This document shows, one piece after another, positions 7,997-15,547 of a DNA stretch of 64,000 nt; within the stretch, counting starts at the first letter, position 1, and each line of letters starts with the position of its first letter. Location: contig NZ_JACFQG010000001.1 in the NCBI RefSeq assembly GCF_016101585.1, positions 310,001-374,000 of the forward strand. The letters are read 5' to 3'. This stretch comes from Bifidobacterium polysaccharolyticum (GTDB lineage: Bacteria; Actinomycetota; Actinomycetes; Actinomycetales; Bifidobacteriaceae). Under the pieces are notes generated by a model. The model did no database searches. It saw nothing but the letters and a program-made list of their open reading frames with translations, and had not been told where the DNA came from. The position numbers and the translations under genes were made by a program.

Positions 7997-8800
7997 TCAC
8001 TCCCATTTGACGGTTGCCGGATCTATCCCGTTTGCACGCGCTGCAGTTTCAATTGCAACCAGCATCCATTTCGCCAATCCAGGTTCCAGTTGTTCGTAAT
8101 GGCGCCTAAAACGCGGGTCGGCCACATACATCCTCCCCAGAATGACGTGCATGGACGGCGTCACATGGAACCATGACAAAGCCTGCCGATGCTCGTCAAT
8201 CAGTTCTAGAACCTTATCTGAGGACGGTGGCAGGCCTTTTTGTTTGGCTTGTGCAAGCTCACTTTCCACGTCTTTAAGCCGGGTCATGTCCTTTTTCTGT
8301 TCTTGTTCGGAGCGGGAAGCTTTTCGCTCCGCATACTCAAGCCACTGTCTGCTAGCACCCCAGAGTTCGTATGCTTCCGAAAAGTACTGGTCCTCCTGAT
8401 CGGTCTTCGTAGGAGCTGAATCATTACCTGACCTTCCCTCGGCAAAGGCTATGAGTCGGTCCAGACGATCCGCAGCTTTCCTAAGATGCTGGATTTTCTC
8501 ATCAATTCGCGAGCGCTGTCCCTGCAACTCGTCCAAAGCAAGCGGTGTCTTGCAATCGAGCAATGCCTTGATTTGTCTGGCATTGAATCCCATCTCCCTG
8601 TAGGTCACAATTCGCTCCAGCCGTGCGACGTCATCCTGCATATATTGCCGGTAATTTGACAGTCCACGAATGGGATAGATCAGTCCTTCCTCTTCCCAGT
8701 GGCGCAGCATTCTCCTACTGACCCCTGTAAGTTCAGACATCTGACCGATGCTCAAGCCGCTCTTGCTGCCTTCGCCACTGAATTCGCTCTCGCGTGTCAT
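7997..8800 (-). CDS. MerR-family regulator with TipAS-like ligand domain (TipA-like)
   Basis: A 267-residue protein. Residues about 16-85 are a MerR winged helix (SIGQMSELTGVSRRMLRHWE, then YRQYMQDDVARLERIV), followed by a dimerising helix near residues 85-125. From about residue 140 comes a TipAS-like all-helical domain (FSEAYELWGASRQWLEYAE, later DPRFRRHYEQLEPGLAKWM). Streptomyces TipAL uses this layout to bind thiopeptide antibiotics and activate its own promoter. A matching MerR-type promoter lies directly upstream (8804-8837). The VOC gene follows in the same direction, and a drug-type ABC exporter lies divergently. Family confident; thiopeptide sensing is inference. Confidence 0.88.
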   Translation of the reverse strand: MTRESEFSGEGSKSGLSIGQMSELTGVSRRMLRHWEEEGLIYPIRGLSNYRQYMQDDVARLERIVTYREMGFNARQIKALLDCKTPLALDELQGQRSRIDEKIQHLRKAADRLDRLIAFAEGRSGNDSAPTKTDQEDQYFSEAYELWGASRQWLEYAERKASRSEQEQKKDMTRLKDVESELAQAKQKGLPPSSDKVLELIDEHRQALSWFHVTPSMHVILGRMYVADPRFRRHYEQLEPGLAKWMLVAIETAARANGIDPATVKWE

Positions 8801-8803
8801 GCC

Positions 8804-8837
8804 TTGACCCTAAACCCTGCCATCATGTCAGGGTCAA
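8804..8837 (-). promoter_or_regulatory. MerR-type promoter/operator of the TipA-like gene
   Basis: TTGACCCT (8804-8811) and AGGGTCAA (8830-8837) form perfect 8-bp inverted arms 18 bases apart. Read on the minus strand, TTGACC (8837-8832) and TAGGGT (8812-8807) are -35 and -10 elements with a 19-bp spacer. This is the overlong spacing that MerR activators correct by twisting DNA. Only six bases separate the -10 from the start codon at 8800, so the transcript should be leaderless or nearly so. Confidence 0.75.
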
Positions 8838-9028
8838 ATCAATTGTTTCCCGGAGTGGGGTGAGGGAGTGTATGCACACACCGGCCCCAAACGCCCCAAT
8901 AACAGGTTCTTGAGGAGGCAGCTTTTGATCCTGCTTGTTTGCGAAGTATCCCCCCCCGATTATGAAAACGACTAAATCCAGCGTGACTCCTTTCCCATGG
9001 GTGCAAATTAGCCTCGTCAGCAGCGACG

Positions 9029-9046
9029 TGTCCCCTACAGGGGACA
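9029..9046 (+). promoter_or_regulatory. Palindrome upstream of the ABC exporter operon, candidate operator
   Basis: TGTCCCC (9029-9035) and GGGGACA (9040-9046) are perfect 7-bp inverted arms around TACA, 82 bases upstream of the exporter ATPase start. The bases that follow (GTTTCTTTTCCCGC) do not form a convincing terminator tail. The position fits a regulator binding site. The nearest candidates are the response regulator at 13177 and the TipA-like protein, but the sequence does not match the TipA-like site at 8804-8837. Confidence 0.45.
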
Positions 9047-9127
9047 GTTTCTTTTCCCGCGTTGAAGGATTGCGCCCGTCGAACTTGCATAGGAATCAGT
9101 TGAATTCCGATTGGAAGGGGAGGCGCA

Positions 9128-10147
9128 ATGGCATATACGGACGGAAACAACGACCCGCAACTGGCTGTATCCACACAGGGGTTGGTCAAGGCCTATGGCG
9201 GATTCAAAGCCGTGGATGGGCTGAATCTACGGGTGCCGGCTGGCGGGGTCTACGGACTGCTGGGACCAAACGGAGCCGGAAAATCGACCACTATGAAACT
9301 CCTCCTGGGATTGACAAAACCGACTGCTGGAAGCATGTGGCTGCTGGGACAGCAGGTCGGAAACAAGAGCACAATCCAGCCGGGCCGTGTGGGCTCCATG
9401 ATTGAAGGGCCCAGCTTCTATCCAGGCCTGTCGGGTCTCGATAACTGCCGCATGGTAGCCGATTATCTGGGTTTGCCAGTTTCGGATGCCTCAGCGGTGT
9501 TGGCCAAGGTGGGATTGCGGGAATACGAGAAAAGGAAGGCGGGCGCCTATTCTCTAGGAATGAAGCAGCGGCTGGGCATCGCCATGGCGCTGATCTCGCA
9601 TCCGGAGCTCCTGCTCCTGGATGAGCCCACCAATGGCTTGGATGCCGAGGCAGTGGTCGAGGTGCGACGAATGATTATGGACTTGGCCGCCTCGGAGGGG
9701 GTCACTGTCATCATCAGCAGCCATATCCTGTCGGAGATTGAAAAGATGGCTCCGGTGGTTGGCATCATTGCCGATGGTCATTTGCTCTACCAGGGAACTT
9801 TGAAAAACCTGCGGGAAGAGGGTCATATCGATCTACGGGTGTCCGATCCTGGGCTCGCGTCAGAGATGCTCGAAACTCAAGGCATTCAACACGAATATAT
9901 CAGGAAGAGCGCAACCCTGCGCATTCCCGAGATACCAGACCCGCAAATCGGGTCGCTGGTAACTCGACTGGTATCGCATGGTCTGCAGGTATACCGTGTC
10001 GCCTCCGAACGCAAAAGCTTGGAAGAAGCCTTCCTCGAACTAGTGGAAAACCCGCAGAACCATATTCCACAAAACTATGTCTTACAGAACCATGTAGCGC
10101 AGAGTGATATGAAGCCGTCCGATCTTAAACGGAGGAACACACGATGA
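9128..10147 (+). CDS. Lantibiotic/bacitracin-type ABC exporter, ATP-binding protein
   Basis: A 339-residue ATPase with Walker A GPNGAGKST near residues 47-55, signature YSLGMKQRLGIAMAL, Walker B LLLLDEPTNGLD and H-loop ISSHIL. The YSLGMKQRLGIA signature and the loop MIEGPSFYPGLSG resemble the NukF/SpaF/BcrA family that removes lantibiotics or bacitracin from the membrane. The C-terminal 100 residues form a variable domain ending in a repetitive NHIPQNYVLQNHVAQ segment. The start has AAGGGGAGG upstream. It ends in an ATGA overlap with the first permease gene, and a cognate-looking two-component system follows. Confidence 0.92.
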   Translation: MAYTDGNNDPQLAVSTQGLVKAYGGFKAVDGLNLRVPAGGVYGLLGPNGAGKSTTMKLLLGLTKPTAGSMWLLGQQVGNKSTIQPGRVGSMIEGPSFYPGLSGLDNCRMVADYLGLPVSDASAVLAKVGLREYEKRKAGAYSLGMKQRLGIAMALISHPELLLLDEPTNGLDAEAVVEVRRMIMDLAASEGVTVIISSHILSEIEKMAPVVGIIADGHLLYQGTLKNLREEGHIDLRVSDPGLASEMLETQGIQHEYIRKSATLRIPEIPDPQIGSLVTRLVSHGLQVYRVASERKSLEEAFLELVENPQNHIPQNYVLQNHVAQSDMKPSDLKRRNTR

Positions 10148-10995
10148 GCTCTGTCGAATCAATCTCCATGCGGTCCGAAGAATTTCGATTGGGGAAACCG
10201 CCACGCCCATCCCATCCAGGAGGGCTACCTGTTCTGCTTTCCATGGAGCTTCGTAAGTTGAAAGGCTCCTCATTTTGGTGGATGGCCTTGGGCATGATTG
10301 TTCTGGTTTCGTCATGGTCAGGCTTGGCATTCATGAAACGAGCTGAATCTTCGAACCCCGCCACACGTACCGTAGCCCTTGCACAAGGTGAGATCTTCCA
10401 GACCGTAGGCCTGCTGGCACCTATCCTCGCGGCCCTGCTGACCAGCCGGCTTGCCGTCATGGAGAGCAGCGAGCGCATGGATCTCAAATGGCTCTCCTTG
10501 GGCCAGAGCCCGATTGGGAGGTTTCTTGCCAAGCTCGTAGTTGCGGGGTGCGCGCTTACACTTTGCTTCATAATTCCCCTGACTTGGATACCGTTGACGG
10601 CCTCGGCACAAGGGTTCCATCTCGACGGGAGTCTGGCCGAATACATATTCGTTCCGGCACTGATTGCCTGCTTCTCGTCCATGGCTGTCACGGCTATACA
10701 ACTCGCCCTCTCCCTGACTATCGAAAGGCAGGCCATAGGCCTGGGTCTGGGTGTGATAGCCGGTCTGATCGGGACTGGACTGGGCCCGATGAATATGCCG
10801 GCTCTGGGCTGGTTCTTCCCAGCCGGGATCAGTTCCGCGGCCAGCCCCTTCCTGTTTTCAGCCAGCTCTGATGGTTTTGCCAGAATGACCTTGGTCGCCA
10901 ATCCCTGGCCAAAAGTCCTGACTAGCCTTCTGGTCTGCATTATCTGGTCGGGAATATCAGCATTCATCATCAAGGTCAAGGAGTCAGGCCGATGA
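10144..10995 (+). CDS. Lantibiotic-immunity-type ABC permease subunit 1
   Basis: A 283-residue protein. About 35 cytoplasmic residues are followed by six membrane segments. LSMELRKLKGSSFWWMALGMI is the typical opening of the NukG/SpaE/EpiE-like ABC-2 permeases. The start overlaps the ATPase stop and the stop overlaps the next permease start, both as ATGA, giving three tightly coupled genes. It should form a heterodimeric channel with the 10992 product. Confidence 0.85.
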   Translation: MSSVESISMRSEEFRLGKPPRPSHPGGLPVLLSMELRKLKGSSFWWMALGMIVLVSSWSGLAFMKRAESSNPATRTVALAQGEIFQTVGLLAPILAALLTSRLAVMESSERMDLKWLSLGQSPIGRFLAKLVVAGCALTLCFIIPLTWIPLTASAQGFHLDGSLAEYIFVPALIACFSSMAVTAIQLALSLTIERQAIGLGLGVIAGLIGTGLGPMNMPALGWFFPAGISSAASPFLFSASSDGFARMTLVANPWPKVLTSLLVCIIWSGISAFIIKVKESGR

Positions 10996-11792
10996 ACAGG
11001 CAATACCCTGCAAATGCTATAACCATCACCCCGATGCATCGCCACAAGCCATCAATCGCCGCCGCCTTCAAATGGGAGATTCGCAAGGCCGGCAATCTCT
11101 GGTACTGGCTGGCCACCATGCTCTTCGACGCCGTCGGAATCTTCAACGGTTGGGACCAGTATCAAAGCTACAAACCGGACTTCCAGGCTCAAGGGGTGAC
11201 CTGGGCTGCGGTCTGGGGGCAGGCGATCCTTCTGCCAAGCATGGTCTTCATGCCAGTCCTGGTCGCGGCCTTTGCAGCCCAGGTTGAAGCCAACGAGCAC
11301 AAGGGACGAAACTGGCAGCGGCTTAATGCCTCAGGCATGGTCGGGACTGCCCTAGCCGGGAAGGTGATGTATGGACTGCTGGCCTCCCTCCTTACCGTCG
11401 CCATCTTCGAATCCGAATTCATACTCGTGGGTGTTCTGGTAGGAGGATTCAGCCCAGTGGAACTCGGTCCCTATCTTATGCGTGGCTTACCGATGACGTT
11501 GGCAGTGTGGGCCATTATGACTCTGACACAGGCCATAGCTGCCAGAGCCGAATCCTTTGCCTCAACCATGAGCATCATGTTTCTGCTCACCCTTGCAGGC
11601 TGTGCGCTGTCGGTTGCCGCACCTGCCTTGGCACTGCCTTATCCGCTGGCCCTGATCACCACTGCATCCGCAGCCCGTGACATGGGCAATATCGCGTCTA
11701 CGGCCTCTATGGCGGCCTCGTGCATGACGGCAATCCTCTGGGTGCTGATCAGCCTCCTTATATTCCGGCACGAGGCCCGCAGAGCAGTCTAA
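10992..11792 (+). CDS. Lantibiotic-immunity-type ABC permease subunit 2
   Basis: A 266-residue protein with an N-terminal KWEIRKAGNLWYWLATMLFDAV segment and six predicted membrane helices. This is the same architecture as the preceding permease and the second permease typical of immunity transporters such as NukEFG. NEHKGRNWQRLNASG after the second helix is a cytoplasmic loop common in these families. The gene starts in an ATGA overlap. The histidine kinase begins 107 bases after its stop, so the two-component genes probably belong to the same transcription unit or have a weak promoter of their own. Confidence 0.85.
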   Translation: MNRQYPANAITITPMHRHKPSIAAAFKWEIRKAGNLWYWLATMLFDAVGIFNGWDQYQSYKPDFQAQGVTWAAVWGQAILLPSMVFMPVLVAAFAAQVEANEHKGRNWQRLNASGMVGTALAGKVMYGLLASLLTVAIFESEFILVGVLVGGFSPVELGPYLMRGLPMTLAVWAIMTLTQAIAARAESFASTMSIMFLLTLAGCALSVAAPALALPYPLALITTASAARDMGNIASTASMAASCMTAILWVLISLLIFRHEARRAV

Positions 11793-11899
11793 TTTTGATG
11801 CAGAGTCAATGAAGAGAGGATGCAGCACTCGCAAGGTCGCACATTTCAGTGTCTGACAGCATAATGGACTACCAGCAGTTACCAGGAAGAGGCTCGTCG

Positions 11900-13180
11900 A
11901 TGAGGGCAGACAAGAAGACTCAAGGTTGGATTCAGTTATGGAACCGGCCATACACGGCCTTCGCGGCAGTCTTTCTCTGCGCCATCTACGAGACGATGAT
12001 GCTGACCAGGCTGATTCTCGCCCCGGGCAGTGCCAATCGAACCCTTTACCAGGTTTTGAAGTCTGACAGCTGGGGCTTGCCCCTGTTCGTGGTCATTATT
12101 TTTGTCGCACTTGTCACCCTATGCCTGCGCCGCCTATATCCTATGGCGACCCTACTGGTTTTCAGTGGCCTGCTTGCCCTGACTGCCGCAATCTATGGCT
12201 CGGGATGCACCTACCTGATCATTCCCTGGCTCGTCAACCTCTACGCCTGCGCTGTAGAAGCCAAAAGCATGGCATCATTGGCAGCTGGACTGTGTAGTTC
12301 CACCATTCTGGGTCTGCTCAGCATTGCACTCTCTACCAACTGGCATCATGATGTCCACTTCACTGACCTTCTATATCCGACTGGTCTGGCATTCGCCCTG
12401 TGTCTGACAGCCGCCTTTTTCTCACGCTCAGCGAGGCAGTCACGCATGTCGGAGCAGGCACTGGAGGAGGAGCGCTCGCATGCCCAGACCCTGGCCCGTG
12501 AGCGGGACGAGGCCATGTATCAGTCCAAGGTCGCCGCCGATTTGCACGACAGCCTGGGTCACGACTTGACCGCTATCATCGCCCTATCCGAGGGGATGAA
12601 TCATGCCAGCGGTAAGCCGGAAATCGATGAGGCCATCTCGATGATCAACGACCTGGCACGACAGGGATTGGACGACACTAGAACAGCTGTAAAAACCCTG
12701 CAATCAAAGGCAGGACCTGAAAACGACCCAGCGCAGTCCATAGGGGAGGAACATGGCTGGAATGACATCAAACCCATCCTCGACCACGCCCGTCATGCCG
12801 GCATCAGCACTGCCCTGACAGAGACAGGCCGTCGACCACAAGATCCCAGGCAGGCCAATCTTGCTTTTACTGTGACCAGGGAGGCGATCACCAACGCTCT
12901 CCGCCACGGACAAGGAGTCGATCGTATTGTGGTTTCCTGGGATCACGACAGCCAGGGCGGCACAAACATTACCGTTCGTGATGATGGCCAACTTTTGAAC
13001 AACGATACTGACAACAACGGTAGCAACGGTACAGGCCTTGCCAGGTTAGGAGCCGAAGTGCAAGCTCATGGGGGCAGCTTCCATTCTGGTCCTGGTCCTG
13101 ACGGTTGGACCTTGCATGCTCGTATACCCTCACTAGCCGCAATGGCAGCTGACAACACGGGTAAGGAGGAAAGTGCATGA
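11900..13180 (+). CDS. Sensor histidine kinase of the NarL-associated (HisKA_3) class
   Basis: A 426-residue kinase. ATG at 11900 has AGGAAGAGG eight bases upstream; an in-frame GTG at 11849 is less likely. Residues about 15-185 hold five or six membrane helices with little extracellular sequence, as in intramembrane-sensing kinases. The dimerisation box DLHDSLGHDLTAI carries the likely phospho-His near residue 216. The ATPase domain shows an N box (REAITNALRHG), VRDDG and GTGLARLGAEVQAHGG. It overlaps the response regulator gene (ATGA). Together they probably sense an envelope-active compound and control the adjacent ABC exporter. Confidence 0.9.
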   Translation: MRADKKTQGWIQLWNRPYTAFAAVFLCAIYETMMLTRLILAPGSANRTLYQVLKSDSWGLPLFVVIIFVALVTLCLRRLYPMATLLVFSGLLALTAAIYGSGCTYLIIPWLVNLYACAVEAKSMASLAAGLCSSTILGLLSIALSTNWHHDVHFTDLLYPTGLAFALCLTAAFFSRSARQSRMSEQALEEERSHAQTLARERDEAMYQSKVAADLHDSLGHDLTAIIALSEGMNHASGKPEIDEAISMINDLARQGLDDTRTAVKTLQSKAGPENDPAQSIGEEHGWNDIKPILDHARHAGISTALTETGRRPQDPRQANLAFTVTREAITNALRHGQGVDRIVVSWDHDSQGGTNITVRDDGQLLNNDTDNNGSNGTGLARLGAEVQAHGGSFHSGPGPDGWTLHARIPSLAAMAADNTGKEESA

Positions 13181-13851
13181 TCCGTGTCATGATCGTCGAC
13201 GACCAGCGCCCGACCCGCATGGGACTGGCACTCATGGTCGCCAAGGATCCAACCTTGCATGTCGTAGCACAGGCGGCCAACGGCCAAGATGCTCTGGATC
13301 AGCTGGCTACAGCCGCCGAAAATCAGCAGCCTCTGCCCGATGTGATTCTGATGGATGTGCGCATGCCTGTCATGGACGGGCTGGATGCCACCAGCCGTAT
13401 CAAAAAGCTCCATCCTGAAATGAGCATTCTTATTCTGACCACCTACGACGAGGACGACTATGCCTTCACAGCCTTAGGGGCAGGCGCCTCCGGATTCCTG
13501 CTCAAGGATGTCAAGACAGCCGATCTGAATAGAGCCATCCATGCGGTGCATGCAGGCGATGCCATTCTTACGCCGCGCATCACGGCCGAAGTGATCAGGA
13601 GAGGAGTCCCAAAGACAAGAGCCAGTGATGAGTCTAAGGCTCGCGAAAAATTCGCCCAGCTGGGCAAACGCGAGCTTGAGGTCGCTTCGCTGGTAAGCCA
13701 AGGCCTGACGAATGCGGAGATTGCCGAGCGCCTCCAGCTGCAGCCCGACTCGGTCAAAAAGACAGTCAGCCGCATACTGGCAAAACTCAAAGTCAGGGAC
13801 CGGATCAACATCGCCGTCCTTTGGTATCAGGCCAACATTGCAAACCACTGA
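13177..13851 (+). CDS. NarL/LuxR-family response regulator
   Basis: A 224-residue two-domain regulator. The receiver shows the acidic pair (MIVDDQRP), the phosphoacceptor Asp near residue 60 in DVILMDVRMPVMDG, a switch Thr in LTTYDEDDY and the Lys in FLLKDVKTA. The C-terminal helix-turn-helix reads KRELEVASLVSQGLTNAEIAERLQL, followed by VKKTVSRILAKLKVRDR. It is the partner of the preceding kinase, with which it overlaps by four bases. The palindrome at 9029-9046, upstream of the exporter, is a candidate target. The gene ends 68 bases before a convergent hydrolase gene. Confidence 0.93.
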   Translation: MIRVMIVDDQRPTRMGLALMVAKDPTLHVVAQAANGQDALDQLATAAENQQPLPDVILMDVRMPVMDGLDATSRIKKLHPEMSILILTTYDEDDYAFTALGAGASGFLLKDVKTADLNRAIHAVHAGDAILTPRITAEVIRRGVPKTRASDESKAREKFAQLGKRELEVASLVSQGLTNAEIAERLQLQPDSVKKTVSRILAKLKVRDRINIAVLWYQANIANH

Positions 13852-13919
13852 ATAGCACTGAATGCAAGCGGGCTTATCCGTAGATGGAAGAGGGCTGCAT
13901 CCGGCTGTATCTTTACGGC

Positions 13920-15020
13920 TTAATCCATATATTGGCGATAAAAGTCCGCCATTTGGTTCATCAACGGCATATCCAGCTCGTAGCCCTTCGACTTGTCGAA
14001 ATGCTTGGCCGAATATGCGTTATAGCTTTCGTTAGAAGGCTTTTGACCCAGTTGTCTCATGCGCTCCTTGTATTCCTGGTCGAATTGCTTTCGGTATCGC
14101 ACCGAGTCCTGTGAATAGTAGACATAGGCGTGCCCGCGATCCTGGTATTCACGAAAACGGAATCGTGGGTTGGACTGAAATTCCTCATGGAAGAGGTCAT
14201 AACTATATCTGACCGGGACCACCTGATCGTCCCGGCTCTGAGTGATGAAAATTCCCGCCTTGGATTTCTTCAAGCCATCCAAGGCGGTATAGCCCGCAAA
14301 CTTCCCGAACTTTACATGCTCATACAAGCTCACGCAGGGCATGATGAGCGAGACGGCAGGGCCAGCGATTTTTCTGCCGGGCTGACGCATCATATCGATC
14401 GAGCGATTGAATCCAGAAACCATGACCGCGGCCTTGACCTCTGGGTGAAGGTTGAGAACAGCGCCGACGGCATAGCCTCCCCAGCTCTGTCCGAACAGGA
14501 AAAGAGGGAGACCCTTATATGATTGCTCACCCTCCACGAAACGAAGAGCTTGGCCAAGATCCTCGACCCCTTGAGGAAGGCCCCTGACGGACTTGCCGGC
14601 GCTTTCATCATTGCCGGTGGCGTCATAGGCGAAGACCAGGAAGCCCTGGGAGGTGAAGTAGTTGGCAACATCCATGTAGGTATTCTGTCCGCCGCCGCCG
14701 AAACCATGAGCAATGACCACCAGGCCCTCAGCCTTGTCCTCTCGCTGGTTCGGATTATTTCTTGAATACTGATATCCCGCCAGTTTCTTATTGTCCTTGG
14801 ACCGGAAGACGCACCGCTTCATGCGCAAGCCGGGGAAGTCTGCGAGCGCATAACGCATCCATCCGGGAGTGTTATACCGTTTTCCGAAGGTGTCCTCATA
14901 GACCAAAATGGAAGCCCCCGGCAGAATGATAACCATGACAAGAACAAGTACTATTGCCAGGGCAAGAAGGACCCGCCTCCAATTGCTTTTGGGCTTTGTC
15001 CCGCCCGGTTTTTCGGACAT
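13920..15020 (-). CDS. Membrane-anchored alpha/beta hydrolase
   Basis: A 366-residue protein. The ATG at 15020 has GGGAG four bases upstream and is chosen over the longer frame starting at 15044. A basic stretch precedes one membrane helix near residues 17-40 (VLLALAIVLVLVMVIILPG), placing the catalytic part outside the cell. The oxyanion strand reads VVIAHGFGGGGQ; the nucleophile elbow GQSWGG puts Ser near residue 176. The acid and His appear in TQSRDDQVVP and DRGHAYVYYS. The fold and family are secure; the substrate (ester or peptide) is not predictable. It is convergent with the two-component genes and has no operon partner. Confidence 0.85.
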   Translation of the reverse strand: MSEKPGGTKPKSNWRRVLLALAIVLVLVMVIILPGASILVYEDTFGKRYNTPGWMRYALADFPGLRMKRCVFRSKDNKKLAGYQYSRNNPNQREDKAEGLVVIAHGFGGGGQNTYMDVANYFTSQGFLVFAYDATGNDESAGKSVRGLPQGVEDLGQALRFVEGEQSYKGLPLFLFGQSWGGYAVGAVLNLHPEVKAAVMVSGFNRSIDMMRQPGRKIAGPAVSLIMPCVSLYEHVKFGKFAGYTALDGLKKSKAGIFITQSRDDQVVPVRYSYDLFHEEFQSNPRFRFREYQDRGHAYVYYSQDSVRYRKQFDQEYKERMRQLGQKPSNESYNAYSAKHFDKSKGYELDMPLMNQMADFYRQYMD

Positions 15021-15547
15021 TTCACTCCCTGATCGGCACCCCATTGTCTGTTTGTATAACTATAAACTTTACAGCTGTGAAGCCAGGCCGACTAATCGGT
15101 ATCGCAATGCCGTAATCGGCTGTTTGTAAGTATTTGTCCTCCTATTCATATGGCAGAGGTAGTCAGAATCTTATTAGCCGATGATTGTTTGAGAATGGTT
15201 CCATTTGTATGGATTATCTACCACCGTGCAATGCAAACCAATGCAACGCAGACCAGCGTAATGAAATCAATAACGCTATTGAGTTTGACCTGAAGTGCCT
15301 TGGTCTGCAATAACTAGTCTTGCTCTAATCGGACACAAATACCATTTTGTATTGATCAATAAGAAATGAGCGGGCTGGGATAGTTCCAATCCACTCACTG
15401 CTTAGCTCTTAACTGCTTTGCACTTTTTCAACGCGCAAACGAGGAAACTACTCGCAACCGACAGATTAGAAGTCAGTAGCTCTTCTCATCTTTATCTTGT
15501 TACCGCAAACCTGGGAGTATCCCTTAGCCAAGAGCTGCCCCCACCGC
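15021..15547. other. Intergenic stretch, AT-rich, no gene seen
   Basis: About 527 bases lie between the hydrolase promoter and the decayed glycosyltransferase. No reading frame with a credible start is present and base composition is clearly lower in GC than in the neighbours. It probably contains the promoter of the hydrolase gene near 15030-15120 and degraded sequence beyond; I could not assign anything further. Confidence 0.4.
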
